Origin: an uncultured Collinsella sp.
GTDB taxonomy: Bacteria > Actinomycetota > Coriobacteriia > Coriobacteriales > Coriobacteriaceae
NCBI GenBank assembly: GCA_900754525.1
Contig: CAAEDE010000005.1
Location: forward strand, 1-64,000
Reading direction: 5' to 3'
DNA length: 64,000 nt
A program made the translations under genes and the position numbers. Position 1 is the first letter of the stretch, and every line of letters starts with the position of its first letter. Shown piece by piece: positions 33,019-41,825 of this stretch. The notes below the pieces were generated by a model. It was given only the letters and a program-made list of their open reading frames with translations. It was not told where the DNA came from and did no database searches.

Positions 33019-34449
33019 TCAGGTGGTTGTCGGGACATAGGGATAGTATTCAAAGCGCAGTGTCATAAGCCGCTGCGGGGATTCAATAGCCGCGGCGATG
33101 ATATTGGCATCGCGGACACGATCAAACCCTTCGAGTTCGATCTGATATGAGACGTCTTGCATAATGTCCAGACGTCGCCAGGCTAGAAGTGTGTCGCCAT
33201 CGAATTCCAGGGTCTTGCTTCCGTTTGCGGCAACGGCGTATAGACGCAGCTTGGCGGTTGTTGCAGGGTCGACAACTGTGACCTTTTTAATTTCGTTTCG
33301 AGTATTCTTGGCGCCCAACAAGGTGAGCAGTGTTGGGGCCACGACCTCGCCCGATGGCAAAAAGACGACTTCGATGGATTCAGGAAATGCGATGATAGCC
33401 GACTTGCGGACGGGCTGATTGGCGGCGGCAACTTCGATGTTCGCAGCGTCGATGACCTCTGTGTGGTCGAGCGCGGCAAGCACGCAGCAGTTACCTTCAT
33501 CGATCTCTTGAGGATCAGCAAGCCCCAGACTGTCCGCGAGCTCGGTATCGTTTGGATCGGTAGCGGGCTCATTCGGTGCTTCGAAAGAAGCTGGGACGCT
33601 GTTTGTCGGCGACGGCGTGTCGCCCGCACCTGCTTCGTTGTCCGCGCTCTCTTCTTGTATGGTTGCGTTGATGGGTTCGTCGTTTGAGGGGAGCGTCTTG
33701 GCGTCAAGCGCGGAGGGGAGAATTCCGATGGCTCCGGATCCGTTCCACTCCATTTCGAGAGGCGCCGGGTCGGCAAGAATGCGTTGCCTGCATTGCGCGT
33801 GGGCATCGATTTCAATAGGGCCTGCCTCTATCCCTCGTGTAAGGCTGAGTGATCCGGCTGGCTTCTCGAAATGAGCGTCTGTGTCTTTGGTGCTGACGGC
33901 GTAGAACAGCAGGGACGCTTCTCCCGCCGCGATGGCATCGGTGCCGGCTTTGGTCAGCCGCAACGATGCCGTGAATGAGAGGGTGGGCTGCGCATCGTCT
34001 GCATTCGCGGCAGCGCAGCCCAGACATATACCGCCTCCTTTCTCGAAAAACGTACCGTCGAAGGCGACCTTCGCTCCGTTCGCCGAGTCATCAACCGAAG
34101 CGATGTCGATGCGCAACTCCAAATCGCACGGATCGCCATCTGCATCGAACACAACCGAGCGCCACGTGCAGACGGCGTACCCCGCCTGGGAGCCGTTTGC
34201 CTTGTTCGAACGATTGATATCCACGACTATCGAACCGTCCGTATTACGACGAAGGCATCCCGAGGTTGAGATTGCAGCCTGTGCGATCGAAAAACGCTTG
34301 CACGCAATGGCGCTCGACGGATTTGATGCGGAGCTTAGGGCTGCTGGTAAGGAGTCTGCCATGACGGGAGTCGCCCAAGCGGCGACAGGCGTTCCGGTTG
34401 CGAGCGCGCCGCAGAGTGCGACGACGGGCAAAAGGTTCTTCGATGCCAT
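33019..34449 (-). CDS. large secreted protein of unknown function
   Basis: A 476-residue product with a Sec-type signal peptide (MASKNLLPVVALCGALATGT, cleavage near AWA-TPV). The mature part has an N-terminal Cys-containing beta-rich region (GYAVCTWRSVVFDADGDPCD, GGGICLGC), a Pro/Glu/Asn-rich linker (about 250-310) and a C-terminal region with AFPESIEVVFLPSGEVVAPT and LEFDGDTLLAWRRLD. No sorting signal or known domain is seen. It is the last gene of a five-gene minus-strand operon, 18 bases after the LAQTG protein gene. It probably acts at the cell surface with its neighbours; function is not assignable. Confidence 0.75.
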   Translation of the reverse strand: MASKNLLPVVALCGALATGTPVAAWATPVMADSLPAALSSASNPSSAIACKRFSIAQAAISTSGCLRRNTDGSIVVDINRSNKANGSQAGYAVCTWRSVVFDADGDPCDLELRIDIASVDDSANGAKVAFDGTFFEKGGGICLGCAAANADDAQPTLSFTASLRLTKAGTDAIAAGEASLLFYAVSTKDTDAHFEKPAGSLSLTRGIEAGPIEIDAHAQCRQRILADPAPLEMEWNGSGAIGILPSALDAKTLPSNDEPINATIQEESADNEAGAGDTPSPTNSVPASFEAPNEPATDPNDTELADSLGLADPQEIDEGNCCVLAALDHTEVIDAANIEVAAANQPVRKSAIIAFPESIEVVFLPSGEVVAPTLLTLLGAKNTRNEIKKVTVVDPATTAKLRLYAVAANGSKTLEFDGDTLLAWRRLDIMQDVSYQIELEGFDRVRDANIIAAAIESPQRLMTLRFEYYPYVPTTT

Positions 34450-34467
34450 GGGGTCTCCTTAGCTAAT

Positions 34468-34749
34468 TTAGTGCGGCCTGTCCGTGTTTTGTTTCTGGCT
34501 GCGTTTGATGTGCAGACCGAGGCCGGCGGTCCCCGCGCCTGCTGCTGTGGCGCCTGCTGCCAAGAGCCATCGTCTGTCGCCTGTCTGCGCCAACGGTTCC
34601 TCGCGGTCGCCGCGGTCGAGCTCCGAGAGGTCGACCGTCACTTGCGTGGCGGCCTGCGCCTGTTCTTGCTGGGCAAAGGCCATGGCTGGCCCAAACGCTA
34701 GGATGCTGACGGCGGCGGCCAGGGCGACAGCCTTATGCCGTGTGCGCAC
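34468..34749 (-). CDS. short LAQTG-type sortase-substrate-like surface protein
   Basis: A 93-residue protein with an N-terminal signal segment (ALAAAVSILAFGPAMAFA), a short acidic stretch (QVTVDLSELDRGDREEP), then LAQTG, a hydrophobic Ala/Gly segment and a basic tail (HIKRSQKQN). This is the layout of a sortase sorting signal, with LAQTG in place of LPxTG. The start is uncertain: GTG 34749, overlapping the previous gene by 17 bases, was chosen over TTG 34779. The mature part is only about 30 residues, so it may be a minimal anchor or subunit for the flanking secreted proteins. No sortase gene is in the window. Confidence 0.65.
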   Translation of the reverse strand: MRTRHKAVALAAAVSILAFGPAMAFAQQEQAQAATQVTVDLSELDRGDREEPLAQTGDRRWLLAAGATAAGAGTAGLGLHIKRSQKQNTDRPH

Positions 34750-35332
34750 CGGGCTCGACCGTCCAGGTGATCGTTGCAACCTGATCGCCTTCGCCGGTTA
34801 CGCGGAAGATGTCGCGCGTGACGCGGGCGACGTTTCCGCTTGTCTTGAGCTTAATTTTGTCCTTGCCGCCGGCAATGCCCTGGTAGCCCATGTCGAAGGC
34901 TGCATTCTTGGAAAGATCGAGGCCCGTCCCCTGCATTGCGGCGCTGGCGTTCTGGAGCGCGCCGTCGGGGCCAACCTTAAAGTTGATGGAGTTCTGTGCG
35001 GTTCCGGCTTTGGCGTCGGCAGCAATGGTCCAGGTGTTCATGGCGTCGATCTTCATGTTGGTGACATGGATGCCGTAGGCCGAATGATTGTCGATGGTGG
35101 TCGCGTCTTCTGAGGGGCCCTGAAGCGTGCCGTCGGCCTTGGCGACGAAGGGAATAACCGTCGGAACTTTGAACTCAACGTTGTCGATCTCGGTCCTGAC
35201 CATTACTTTCGTGGTTCCAACGCGCCCGGCTGCCATAGCTGGCGTCGGGGCGGCGCCCATTGCGAGCGCGAGCGCGAGCCCTGCGCCCACGACGAGCGCT
35301 CTGGCTCCGTTCATGTTCCTGGTGATGTCCAT
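34733..35332 (-). CDS. secreted beta-sandwich-like surface protein
   Basis: A 199-residue protein with a clear signal peptide (ALVVGAGLALALAMGAAPTP, cleavage after AMA). The mature part is beta-rich, with VGTTKVMVRTEIDNVEFKVP, TIDNHSAYGIHVTNMKIDAM, DKIKLKTSGNVARVTRD and an ending ATITWTVEPG that recalls WxL-like or camelysin-like surface domains, without a clear family match. The start follows GAAAGGAACGACC. It is the third gene of the operon; its end overlaps the start of the LAQTG gene, suggesting tight co-expression, perhaps as a pilus- or matrix-like subunit (inference). Confidence 0.7.
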   Translation of the reverse strand: MDITRNMNGARALVVGAGLALALAMGAAPTPAMAAGRVGTTKVMVRTEIDNVEFKVPTVIPFVAKADGTLQGPSEDATTIDNHSAYGIHVTNMKIDAMNTWTIAADAKAGTAQNSINFKVGPDGALQNASAAMQGTGLDLSKNAAFDMGYQGIAGGKDKIKLKTSGNVARVTRDIFRVTGEGDQVATITWTVEPGAHTA

Positions 35333-35422
35333 GGTCGTTCCTTTCTATTCGCCGCGGGCCGTCCCCGCGATGATTGGACGAATGCTGGTGAATTGCGTGC
35401 GGTGCCGCGTCGGCCGGAAAAG

Positions 35423-35932
35423 CTAGTTCTCGGCTTGCTCAACCCGCACCTTGACACGTGTCGGATTGCCGTGGCTGTCGAGGGTCTTGGCATCGAGTGC
35501 CTGGATCTCGATGTACGCCTCGCCTTCTTTGATGTCGCCGGCGGGGCACGTTTCGATTGTCTTGCCGGTCTCGACCACACCGGATTCGTACATGGTCTCG
35601 TCGTTTTGGATGACGCGGAATCGCTGGGGAAATTTATTGTCTTGGACGTTTTGCACGTTGACGCGCAGCTTGCCGTCCTCCTGCAGCTGAGCGACCGGTG
35701 CGACCGAAATCGTCATCATGTTGTCGCGGACGATGGCGTCGAGCTCATCTTGGATTTCCTGACGCGTTTTGCCCTCGGCCGTCGTAACCGAAGCGCCCGC
35801 CTCGGGTACGGGCTGCGACTGCCAAGCGTATAGTCCTACGGCGACAAGGGCACAGACGATGGCCAAACAGGCAAGGATGAGCTTCTTGTGACGACCCAGG
35901 CCTGCAAAGTGGGGTGGCTTCTTCGCGCTCAT
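35423..35932 (-). CDS. membrane-anchored extracytoplasmic protein of unknown function
   Basis: A 169-residue protein with a basic N-terminus, one membrane segment (LILACLAIVCALVAVGLYAW) and a soluble outer domain with RQEIQDELDAIVRDNMMTIS, QLQEDGKLRVNVQNVQDNKF and ETCPAGDIKEGEAYIEIQAL. The motif DKFPQRFRVI-like block and repeated beta strands suggest a small beta domain. The start ATG at 35932 overlaps the stop of the preceding gene (ATGA), so the long upstream frame extension is rejected. No known family is recognised. It is the second gene of the secreted-protein operon. Confidence 0.7.
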   Translation of the reverse strand: MSAKKPPHFAGLGRHKKLILACLAIVCALVAVGLYAWQSQPVPEAGASVTTAEGKTRQEIQDELDAIVRDNMMTISVAPVAQLQEDGKLRVNVQNVQDNKFPQRFRVIQNDETMYESGVVETGKTIETCPAGDIKEGEAYIEIQALDAKTLDSHGNPTRVKVRVEQAEN

Positions 35933-36225
35933 GCGGCATCCTTGGCGGTATAGATGCGCGCAAAGGTGGACGGGTTCGCTCCAAAGAGCATGTGAAGCAT
36001 CAGGCGGCGTGAGTAGACAAGCTCGTCGAAGTCGGGAGGGAGCTCGATGTCGTGGATATGCGCGATGCGGTGGGCGAGCGCCGAGAACGACTCGGGGTCG
36101 CAGATCACATCGGTGGTAACGTGGTAGACCGTCGTATCGGGGAATGCCTCTTCGTCGAAAGGCAGGAGATGGGGATCGTCGTCGACTTCGATGACGATGC
36201 CGTACTGGGGCCAGTAATATGCCAT
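35929..36225 (-). CDS. small cytoplasmic protein heading the secreted-protein operon
   Basis: A 98-residue soluble protein beginning MAYYWPQYGIVIEVDDDPHL, with no signal peptide or membrane segment. It is acidic and helical in its second half (FSALAHRIAHIHDIELPPDF, LMLHMLFGANPSTFARIYTA). The start follows AGGGAGGTTCCC and its stop overlaps the next start by 4 bases. No family is recognised. Its place at the head of an operon of exported proteins suggests a regulatory, chaperone or structural role, which is speculation. Confidence 0.7.
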   Translation of the reverse strand: MAYYWPQYGIVIEVDDDPHLLPFDEEAFPDTTVYHVTTDVICDPESFSALAHRIAHIHDIELPPDFDELVYSRRLMLHMLFGANPSTFARIYTAKDAA

Positions 36226-36461
36226 GGGAACCTCCCTGCTTCTGGGGCCAAAACTTCTGTCGGTTTTGGCTGTCGATGCCGACGGTATCAGCCACTACTT
36301 GACCAATTGCTGACCAAATGCTTGACGGATTGGTGTCTCCGCAGGTAAAAGGCGGCAAAAAATACTCCAACTTTTTTCAAGCGACAATCGCGCGGTCGGC
36401 GACGGCGGGGCCATATGTGTCAAAAGCATCGTCTGCCGAGGAAATCAAGCCACTCGCCGAA

Positions 36462-36490
36462 TTGCACGAACGTAAAAATCGCCAATTATG
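36462..36490 (+). promoter_or_regulatory. probable promoter of the dehydrogenase-Etf operon
   Basis: TTGCAC (36462-36467) and ATTATG/AATTAT (36484-36490) are 16-17 bases apart, about 80 bases before the GTG of the FAD-linked dehydrogenase. The rest of the 346-base gap 36226-36571 is AT-richer than its surroundings, with TTGACC- and TTGACG-like boxes near 36297-36325, and holds no gene. Confidence 0.45.
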
Positions 36491-36571
36491 GAGACGGTCT
36501 CGAACACGTCGACGAAACGATGCGGTAACATCTCCCTGCAAACACTGTAGTTAGCTAAAGGGGGAGTTCGC

Positions 36572-38173
36572 GTGTCTGCAACCATCAAACCCTTCACCGA
36601 CGAGTTCGAAGAGTATGGTCGCGATGAGTCTCGCGCATCGGGCGAGGCCTCGAGCATCTCGTTTCCGACAACGGAAGACGAGGTCCGTGCCATTTTGGAA
36701 AAGCTCCATGCCGAGCGTGTCCCGGTAACGGTTCAGGGCGCCCGAACCGGCCTTGCCGCCGGTGCCGTGCCCCACGGCGGGCATATCCTCAATACTTCCC
36801 GTATGAATCGCTACTTGGGCCTTCGCCGCGATGAACAAGGCCAATTTCTGCTGCGCGTGGAGCCGGGCGTTGTGCTCTCGGAGCTGCGCAAGCAGCTGAG
36901 CAAGAAGGTGCTGCCGACTGCTGGTTGGGACCAGGCATCGCTTGAGGCCTACGAGGAGTTCCAAGAGGCCCCCGAGCAGTTCTTTCCCACCGATCCCACC
37001 GAGGCATCTGCCTGTCTGGGCGGCATGGCGGCATGTAACGCCTCTGGTGCCCGCAGCTACGCCTACGGTCCCATGCGCCCACATATCACGGGACTCCACG
37101 TCGCGCTGGCTGATGGCGATTTGCTTGAGCTTCAGCGCGGCGAGGCTTTTGCCCAGGGCCGCCACCTGTCGCTCGTGACGGCAGTGGGCCGTACGCTCGA
37201 GCTCGATCTTCCCGGCTATACCATGCCCAAGACAAAAAATGCCTCAGGCTATTTCGTTGCGGACGAAATGGACGCCATCGACCTCTTTATCGGTGCTTGC
37301 GGCACGCTCGGCGTTATCACCGAGCTCGAGATTGCCCTGCAGGCGGCGCCTGCGGTCGTTTGGGGTGTGAGCTGCTTTTTCAATAGCGAAGACAAGGCCG
37401 TGTCCTTTACCGATTCCATGCGTCCCGTCCTGTCCCATGCGGCTGCCATCGAGTACTTCGACGCTGGCGCCCTGGATATTCTACGTCGCCAGCGCGAGCA
37501 GTCGACGGCGTTTGCCTCGCTGCCGGCGCTCGACAAAGAGGCCAAGGTCTGTGTCTACGTGGAGCTCGACTGCGATGACGAGGCCCAGGCGACCGAGGAA
37601 CTGTACCACCTGGGATGGGTGCTCGAGTTTGCGGGTGGCCGCGACGATGCGACATGGGTCGCGCGCACCGAGGTTGATCGCGAGTGCCAGCGGTTCTTCC
37701 GCCATGCGGTCCCCGAGAGCGTCAACATGCTTATCGACGAGCGTCGCCGCACGGATCCCACCATCACCAAACTGGGTTCGGACATGTCGGTGCCCAATGC
37801 ACGCCTTGCCGATGTCGTGGCCCTCTATCGCCGCACACTGGCCGAAAGCGGGCTTGAATCTGCTGCCTGGGGGCACATCGGTAACAACCATCTGCATGTG
37901 AACATCCTGCCGCGCGATGCGCAGGACTACCGTCGCGGTGGCGAGCTGTTTGCCCAGTGGGCTGCGGAGGTAACGGCTATGGGCGGTGCCGTTTCTGCCG
38001 AGCACGGCGTCGGCAAGATCAAGGCGGGCTTCTTAGAGACGATGTACGGTCACGAGGCCATGGTCGAGTCGGCGCGGCTCAAGCTCCAGCTCGATCCCGA
38101 CGGGCAGCTGGGTCGCGGCAACCTGTTTTCGGAGAAGCTCTTGGATGAGCTCGTCCAGAAAGGGGGCGCGTGA
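36572..38173 (+). CDS. FAD-linked lactate/glycolate-type dehydrogenase (GlcD/LctD family)
   Basis: A 533-residue flavoprotein of the VAO/FAD_binding_4 family. The FAD domain has VTVQGARTGLAAGAVPHGG, ILNTSRMNRYL, VEPGVVLSEL, ACLGGMAACNASGARSYAYG and TMPKTKNASGYF. The C-terminal FAD-oxidase_C domain has WGHIGNNHLHVNILPR and AVSAEHGVGKIKAGFL, where the paired histidines and the EHGxG motif form the substrate/metal site. It is followed at once by etfB and a ferredoxin-fused etfA, the gene set of NAD-linked, electron-confurcating lactate dehydrogenase. D- or L-lactate and glycolate cannot be told apart from sequence. The GTG start follows AAAGGGGGAG. Confidence 0.88.
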   Translation: MSATIKPFTDEFEEYGRDESRASGEASSISFPTTEDEVRAILEKLHAERVPVTVQGARTGLAAGAVPHGGHILNTSRMNRYLGLRRDEQGQFLLRVEPGVVLSELRKQLSKKVLPTAGWDQASLEAYEEFQEAPEQFFPTDPTEASACLGGMAACNASGARSYAYGPMRPHITGLHVALADGDLLELQRGEAFAQGRHLSLVTAVGRTLELDLPGYTMPKTKNASGYFVADEMDAIDLFIGACGTLGVITELEIALQAAPAVVWGVSCFFNSEDKAVSFTDSMRPVLSHAAAIEYFDAGALDILRRQREQSTAFASLPALDKEAKVCVYVELDCDDEAQATEELYHLGWVLEFAGGRDDATWVARTEVDRECQRFFRHAVPESVNMLIDERRRTDPTITKLGSDMSVPNARLADVVALYRRTLAESGLESAAWGHIGNNHLHVNILPRDAQDYRRGGELFAQWAAEVTAMGGAVSAEHGVGKIKAGFLETMYGHEAMVESARLKLQLDPDGQLGRGNLFSEKLLDELVQKGGA

Positions 38174-38175
38174 AG

Positions 38176-38991
38176 ATGAGCGATTTCCATATGGTGGTGT
38201 GCGTCAAGGCCGTGCCGGGCAGCACCGAGGTCAAGATGGACCCCAAGACCAATACCATCGTGCGCGATGGCAAGCAGGCGGTCATTAATCCCTTTGATGC
38301 GAGCGCTTTGGAATGCGCGCTGGCGCTGAAGGACGACTTTATCGGCTTTGGCATGGATGTGCGCGTGACGGTGGTGTCGATGGGCATCCCCGCGACCGAG
38401 TCGCTGCTGCGCGACTGCATCGCCCGAGGCGCCGACGACGCGCTGCTGCTGACCGATCGCGCCTTTGCAGGTGCCGATACCCTGGCGACCACCTATGCTC
38501 TCAAATGCGGCATCGAGGCGCTCGACGAGGACTTCGACCTGCTCATCTGCGGCAAGATGGCGGTGGATGGCGATACGGCCCAGATTGGTCCCGAGCTTGC
38601 CGGTGCCTTTGAGATTCCCTGCGTGACCGACGTGAGTTGCGTGCAGAGCGCGGGCTTTACGACCTGTGGCTCGCTGGCGCTCATTCACGGATGCGATGCC
38701 GGCGAGGAGACGGTGTATCTTGAGATGCCGTGCGCGATGACGACTGCCAAGGAGATTGGCCAGTTGCGTATGCCGAGTATTGCCGGTATTCGCGCGGCGG
38801 AGGAGGCGGACGTGCGCGTGGTCAGTGCCGCCGACGTGAACGCCGACCCCGCGCGTTGCGGTCTTGCCGGGTCGCCGACACAGGTCGTGCGCTCGTTTGT
38901 GCCCGACCGTGACCAAACGTGCGAGGCCGTTGAGGGAACGGCGTCCGAGCAGGCGGTAAAACTTGCCAAGATTATCGAGGGGATGGCATAG
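38176..38991 (+). CDS. etfB: electron transfer flavoprotein beta subunit
   Basis: A 271-residue EtfB/FixA homologue. Typical blocks are MVVCVKAVPGSTEVKMDPKT, VINPFDASALECALALKD, VVSMGIPATESLLRDCIARG, LICGKMAVDGDTAQIGPELA and CAMTTAKEIGQLRMPSIAGI. In bifurcating Etf complexes this subunit holds the bifurcating flavin and contacts NADH; the VDGDTAQIGP loop is conserved here. The ATG at 38176 fits AAAGGGGG better than the overlapping GTG at 38170. It is translationally coupled to the dehydrogenase and to etfA, whose ATG follows the stop directly. Confidence 0.92.
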   Translation: MSDFHMVVCVKAVPGSTEVKMDPKTNTIVRDGKQAVINPFDASALECALALKDDFIGFGMDVRVTVVSMGIPATESLLRDCIARGADDALLLTDRAFAGADTLATTYALKCGIEALDEDFDLLICGKMAVDGDTAQIGPELAGAFEIPCVTDVSCVQSAGFTTCGSLALIHGCDAGEETVYLEMPCAMTTAKEIGQLRMPSIAGIRAAEEADVRVVSAADVNADPARCGLAGSPTQVVRSFVPDRDQTCEAVEGTASEQAVKLAKIIEGMA

Positions 38992-40197
38992 ATGAGCGGA
39001 CTGATTATCGATAGCGAAGCCTGTGTCGGCTGCGGTCGCTGCGTTCGCGCCTGTGCCTCGGGCGGCATCGTAGTGGAAGGCGAACGACCCAGCCGATGCG
39101 CCCGCGTAACCGACGGCTGCATCCTATGCGGTGGGTGCGTCGACGCCTGCCCTGTCAACGCTATCTCGATCGAGCGTGACGAGACCGCCGGCGCGGTTGA
39201 CCTCGATGCGTATCGAGACATTTGGGTATTCGTGCAGACCGACGAGCACGATACGGTGACTCCCGTTGCCTATGAGCTTATGGGCAAGGGCCGCGAGCTT
39301 GCCGATGCTCGTGGCTGCCGTCTGGTGGCACTGGCCGGCATGGGCCCCGAGGGTTCTCTCGGTGACCTGGAGCATCTGGTTTGCGCGGGCGCCGACGAAG
39401 TCCTGGCCTGTCGCGACGAGCGCCTGCGCCAAAACGATGCGGAGGTCTACGCCAGCTTGATCTGCGATTTGGTAGCCGAACGCAAACCCGAGGCCATCCT
39501 ATACGGTGCGACCGCTTTTGGCCGCGAACTGGCACCCGGCGTTGCCGTGCGTTTGCAGACGGGCCTTACGGCTGACTGCACCGTACTTTCGATGGATACG
39601 GAGACGGGACTGCTGCAACAGACGCGTCCGGCGTTTGGCGGCAACCTGATGGCCACCATTGTCTGCCCCAATCATCGTCCCCAGATGGCAACGGTGCGCC
39701 CCGGTATCTTTAAGGCTCCCGACTTCGACTACGGCCGTTCCGGCACGATCACCCAGGTGATGCTTGCGGAAGACGCCAGGGCTCGTGTCGAGATTTCGAT
39801 TCCCGCCGAGGAGTGGGGGCAGCAGGCTTCGATCGCCGATGCCGAGCGCCTGGTCGTGGTGGGTCGCGGCATTGGTTCCAAGAAAAACCTGCCACTGATG
39901 CGAAGGCTTGCCGAGGCCCTGGGAGCCGAGCTTGGTTGCACGCGACCTGTCGTGGAGGCCGGCTGGTTGGAGTATCGCCATCAGATTGGCCAGACCGGCG
40001 TATCGGTTTCGCCCAAGCTTCTCGTGAGTATCGGTGTTTCGGGCGCCATCCAGCATCTTGCCGGCATCGGTGGGGCGGAGTGCATTATCGCCATCAACGA
40101 GGACCCGGATGCCCCCATTTTTGGTGCTGCCCAGTACGAGGTTGTTGGGGATGCCGTCGAGGTCGTCGAGGAGCTGCTGGCCCAGCTTGAGCGCTAG
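38992..40197 (+). CDS. etfA: electron transfer flavoprotein alpha subunit with N-terminal ferredoxin domain
   Basis: A 401-residue EtfA/FixB homologue. Residues about 1-60 form a 2[4Fe-4S] ferredoxin module (CVGCGRCVRACASGG and CILCGGCVDACPVNA). The Etf alpha body follows (YGATAFGRELAPGVAVRLQT, GLTADCTVLSMD, GGNLMATIVCPNHRPQMATV) and the C-terminal FAD-binding domain has VVVGRGIGSKKNLPLMRRLA, AGWLEYRHQIGQTGVSVSPK and ISGAIQHLAGI-type sequence. The added clusters support transfer to ferredoxin, as in the LctC subunit of acetogens. It is the last gene of the operon and its end overlaps the convergent HD gene by 4 bases. Confidence 0.93.
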   Translation: MSGLIIDSEACVGCGRCVRACASGGIVVEGERPSRCARVTDGCILCGGCVDACPVNAISIERDETAGAVDLDAYRDIWVFVQTDEHDTVTPVAYELMGKGRELADARGCRLVALAGMGPEGSLGDLEHLVCAGADEVLACRDERLRQNDAEVYASLICDLVAERKPEAILYGATAFGRELAPGVAVRLQTGLTADCTVLSMDTETGLLQQTRPAFGGNLMATIVCPNHRPQMATVRPGIFKAPDFDYGRSGTITQVMLAEDARARVEISIPAEEWGQQASIADAERLVVVGRGIGSKKNLPLMRRLAEALGAELGCTRPVVEAGWLEYRHQIGQTGVSVSPKLLVSIGVSGAIQHLAGIGGAECIIAINEDPDAPIFGAAQYEVVGDAVEVVEELLAQLER

Positions 40198-41006
40198 GCG
40201 CGCGCCAGCCAGTCGCGCATCTCGTCCTTTAGGCGGCTCCAGGTTGCCTGCGTGGCGGGGTCGGTAAAGGGCCGCGTGATGCCAAAGGGCGCGTCGAGCA
40301 GGCGGTGGATATCGCCCTGTTCGCGCGCCAGCGCGCGGCTTGCTGGATAGACGAGCTCAAACATAAAGCAGATGAGTCCCACCAAGAAGTCGGCGGGCTC
40401 GTTGCGTTCATCGCGTGCGACGCAGCGGTGCTCGTCAAAGGCGGCAAGTGTCGGCGACGAGAAACGGCTGCCGAGAAACGTCTTCTCGTCCACCTTGAGG
40501 ATGGTGTCGACGGTGCTGTCGGCGATGGTGCGCATAATGTCGATCTTGTCACCATCGCGCACGATATCGCAGAAGCTTCGCGTGCGCACGTCGAGCTGCG
40601 CGGGTAGACGGAAATCGCTGTGATAGGCAATGCTCGCTCGGATGAGCTCATCTTCTGCCGGGTCATCGATAAAGTCGCGGATGCTCGTTACGGCGGGTGC
40701 ATCGGCGGGATTCTCGCCAAAGAGGACCTCGATGCCCAGCGCCGCATGGCTCATGCTCTCGGCGTCCTTAAAGGTGTCCCAGCGTCTCAGCTGCTCAAAG
40801 CGGCCCATATCGTGTAGCAGGCCGCAAAGCCATGCCAGGTCAATATCTTCTGACGACCAGCCCTGCTCGCGCGCTACGGCATCGCATGCCTCGGCCACGT
40901 GGTACGTATGCTCGATTTTGAGCGCGATGCGTGGGTTGGTGGCGTCGTAGGCATCGGTGTAGCTTTTGAAGGCCGCGCGCGCCCGGTCTCGATCGATAGC
41001 TGTCAT
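40194..41006 (-). CDS. HD-domain phosphohydrolase
   Basis: A 270-residue predicted metal-dependent phosphohydrolase. The HD motif is visible as KIEHTYHVAEACDAVA (first His), WLCGLLHDMGRFEQL (HD pair) and SIAYHSDFRLP, followed by CDIVRDGDKIDIMR. The substrate (nucleotide or small phosphate ester) is unknown. It is transcribed alone, convergent with etfA. No ribosome site is strong; GGAACTC lies upstream of the ATG at 41006. Confidence 0.85.
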   Translation of the reverse strand: MTAIDRDRARAAFKSYTDAYDATNPRIALKIEHTYHVAEACDAVAREQGWSSEDIDLAWLCGLLHDMGRFEQLRRWDTFKDAESMSHAALGIEVLFGENPADAPAVTSIRDFIDDPAEDELIRASIAYHSDFRLPAQLDVRTRSFCDIVRDGDKIDIMRTIADSTVDTILKVDEKTFLGSRFSSPTLAAFDEHRCVARDERNEPADFLVGLICFMFELVYPASRALAREQGDIHRLLDAPFGITRPFTDPATQATWSRLKDEMRDWLARA

Positions 41007-41132
41007 AATGAGTTCCTAAAAAGTTGTGTCTTTCGATCCGGTGGCAATTGTAGGTGAACTCGGTTGCTGCCGGATGATGATTCTGCCGTGTCGCTACATG
41101 CGGCTCGGAGACCTTGTCAGGATGAGAAACGT

Positions 41133-41825
41133 ATGGTGCTCAAAATCGTTAGAACCGTCTGGCCGGTGATGCTTACCTATGTTGCAATAGGCGCGCCGTG
41201 CGGAATGATCATGGGGCAGACGGGAATGGAGCCCTGGATGGTCTTTGCTCTAAGCAGTACGTTTGTGACGGGCAGCGGCCAGTTTATGATCTGCAACCTG
41301 TGGCTGGCGGGTGTGCCTGCAGCATCGATCGTCGCGAGCGTTGCCGCCATCTCCTCGCGTTTTGCGCTTTACTCGGCATCGATCGCACCGCATCTGAGGG
41401 GTGCCTCGAAGCGTCAGACGCTGGCTGTTGCCGCGACACTTACCGAGGAGGCATATGGCATCTCGCTTGCCAAGTTGGTTGAAGGGGAGGATTGGGGCCC
41501 GCGCGAGTCCTTTGTGCTCAACGTGATCCTCATCGCAACATGGGGCGTTTCGTGTACGATGGGCGCCATCGTCGGCGCCGTTGTCGATGTTCCCACCGCC
41601 ATTGCAGCCTTTGTCTGCACCTCGCTCTTTATCTGCCTGCTCTTTTCGCAGCGGCTGTCGCGCGGTAACGTTGTCGCGGCGGTTTCGGGCGCGGTGTCCG
41701 TCGCCGTATGCAAGTTCTTGGGCCTCGCGAATATTGCCGTGCCGGCAAGCGTCGTGGTCGGCATTGCCATTGCGCTGGCGTGCGATGCTGTATTTGACGG
41801 AAGAGGTGCCCGCGATGCCCGCTAA
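41133..41825 (+). CDS. azlC: AzlC-family branched-chain amino-acid exporter, large subunit
   Basis: A 230-residue membrane protein with about six hydrophobic segments. AzlC motifs are visible: VWPVMLTYVAIGAPCGMIMG, TGSGQFMICNLWLAGVPAAS, SRFALYSASIAPHLRG, LTEEAYGISLA and LNVILIATWGVSCTMGAIVG. AzlCD pairs export branched-chain amino acids or analogues. The ATG at 41133 is preferred over the distant 41064 because the extension is polar and unlike the family. It overlaps azlD by 11 bases, typical for this pair. Confidence 0.9.
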   Translation: MVLKIVRTVWPVMLTYVAIGAPCGMIMGQTGMEPWMVFALSSTFVTGSGQFMICNLWLAGVPAASIVASVAAISSRFALYSASIAPHLRGASKRQTLAVAATLTEEAYGISLAKLVEGEDWGPRESFVLNVILIATWGVSCTMGAIVGAVVDVPTAIAAFVCTSLFICLLFSQRLSRGNVVAAVSGAVSVAVCKFLGLANIAVPASVVVGIAIALACDAVFDGRGARDAR

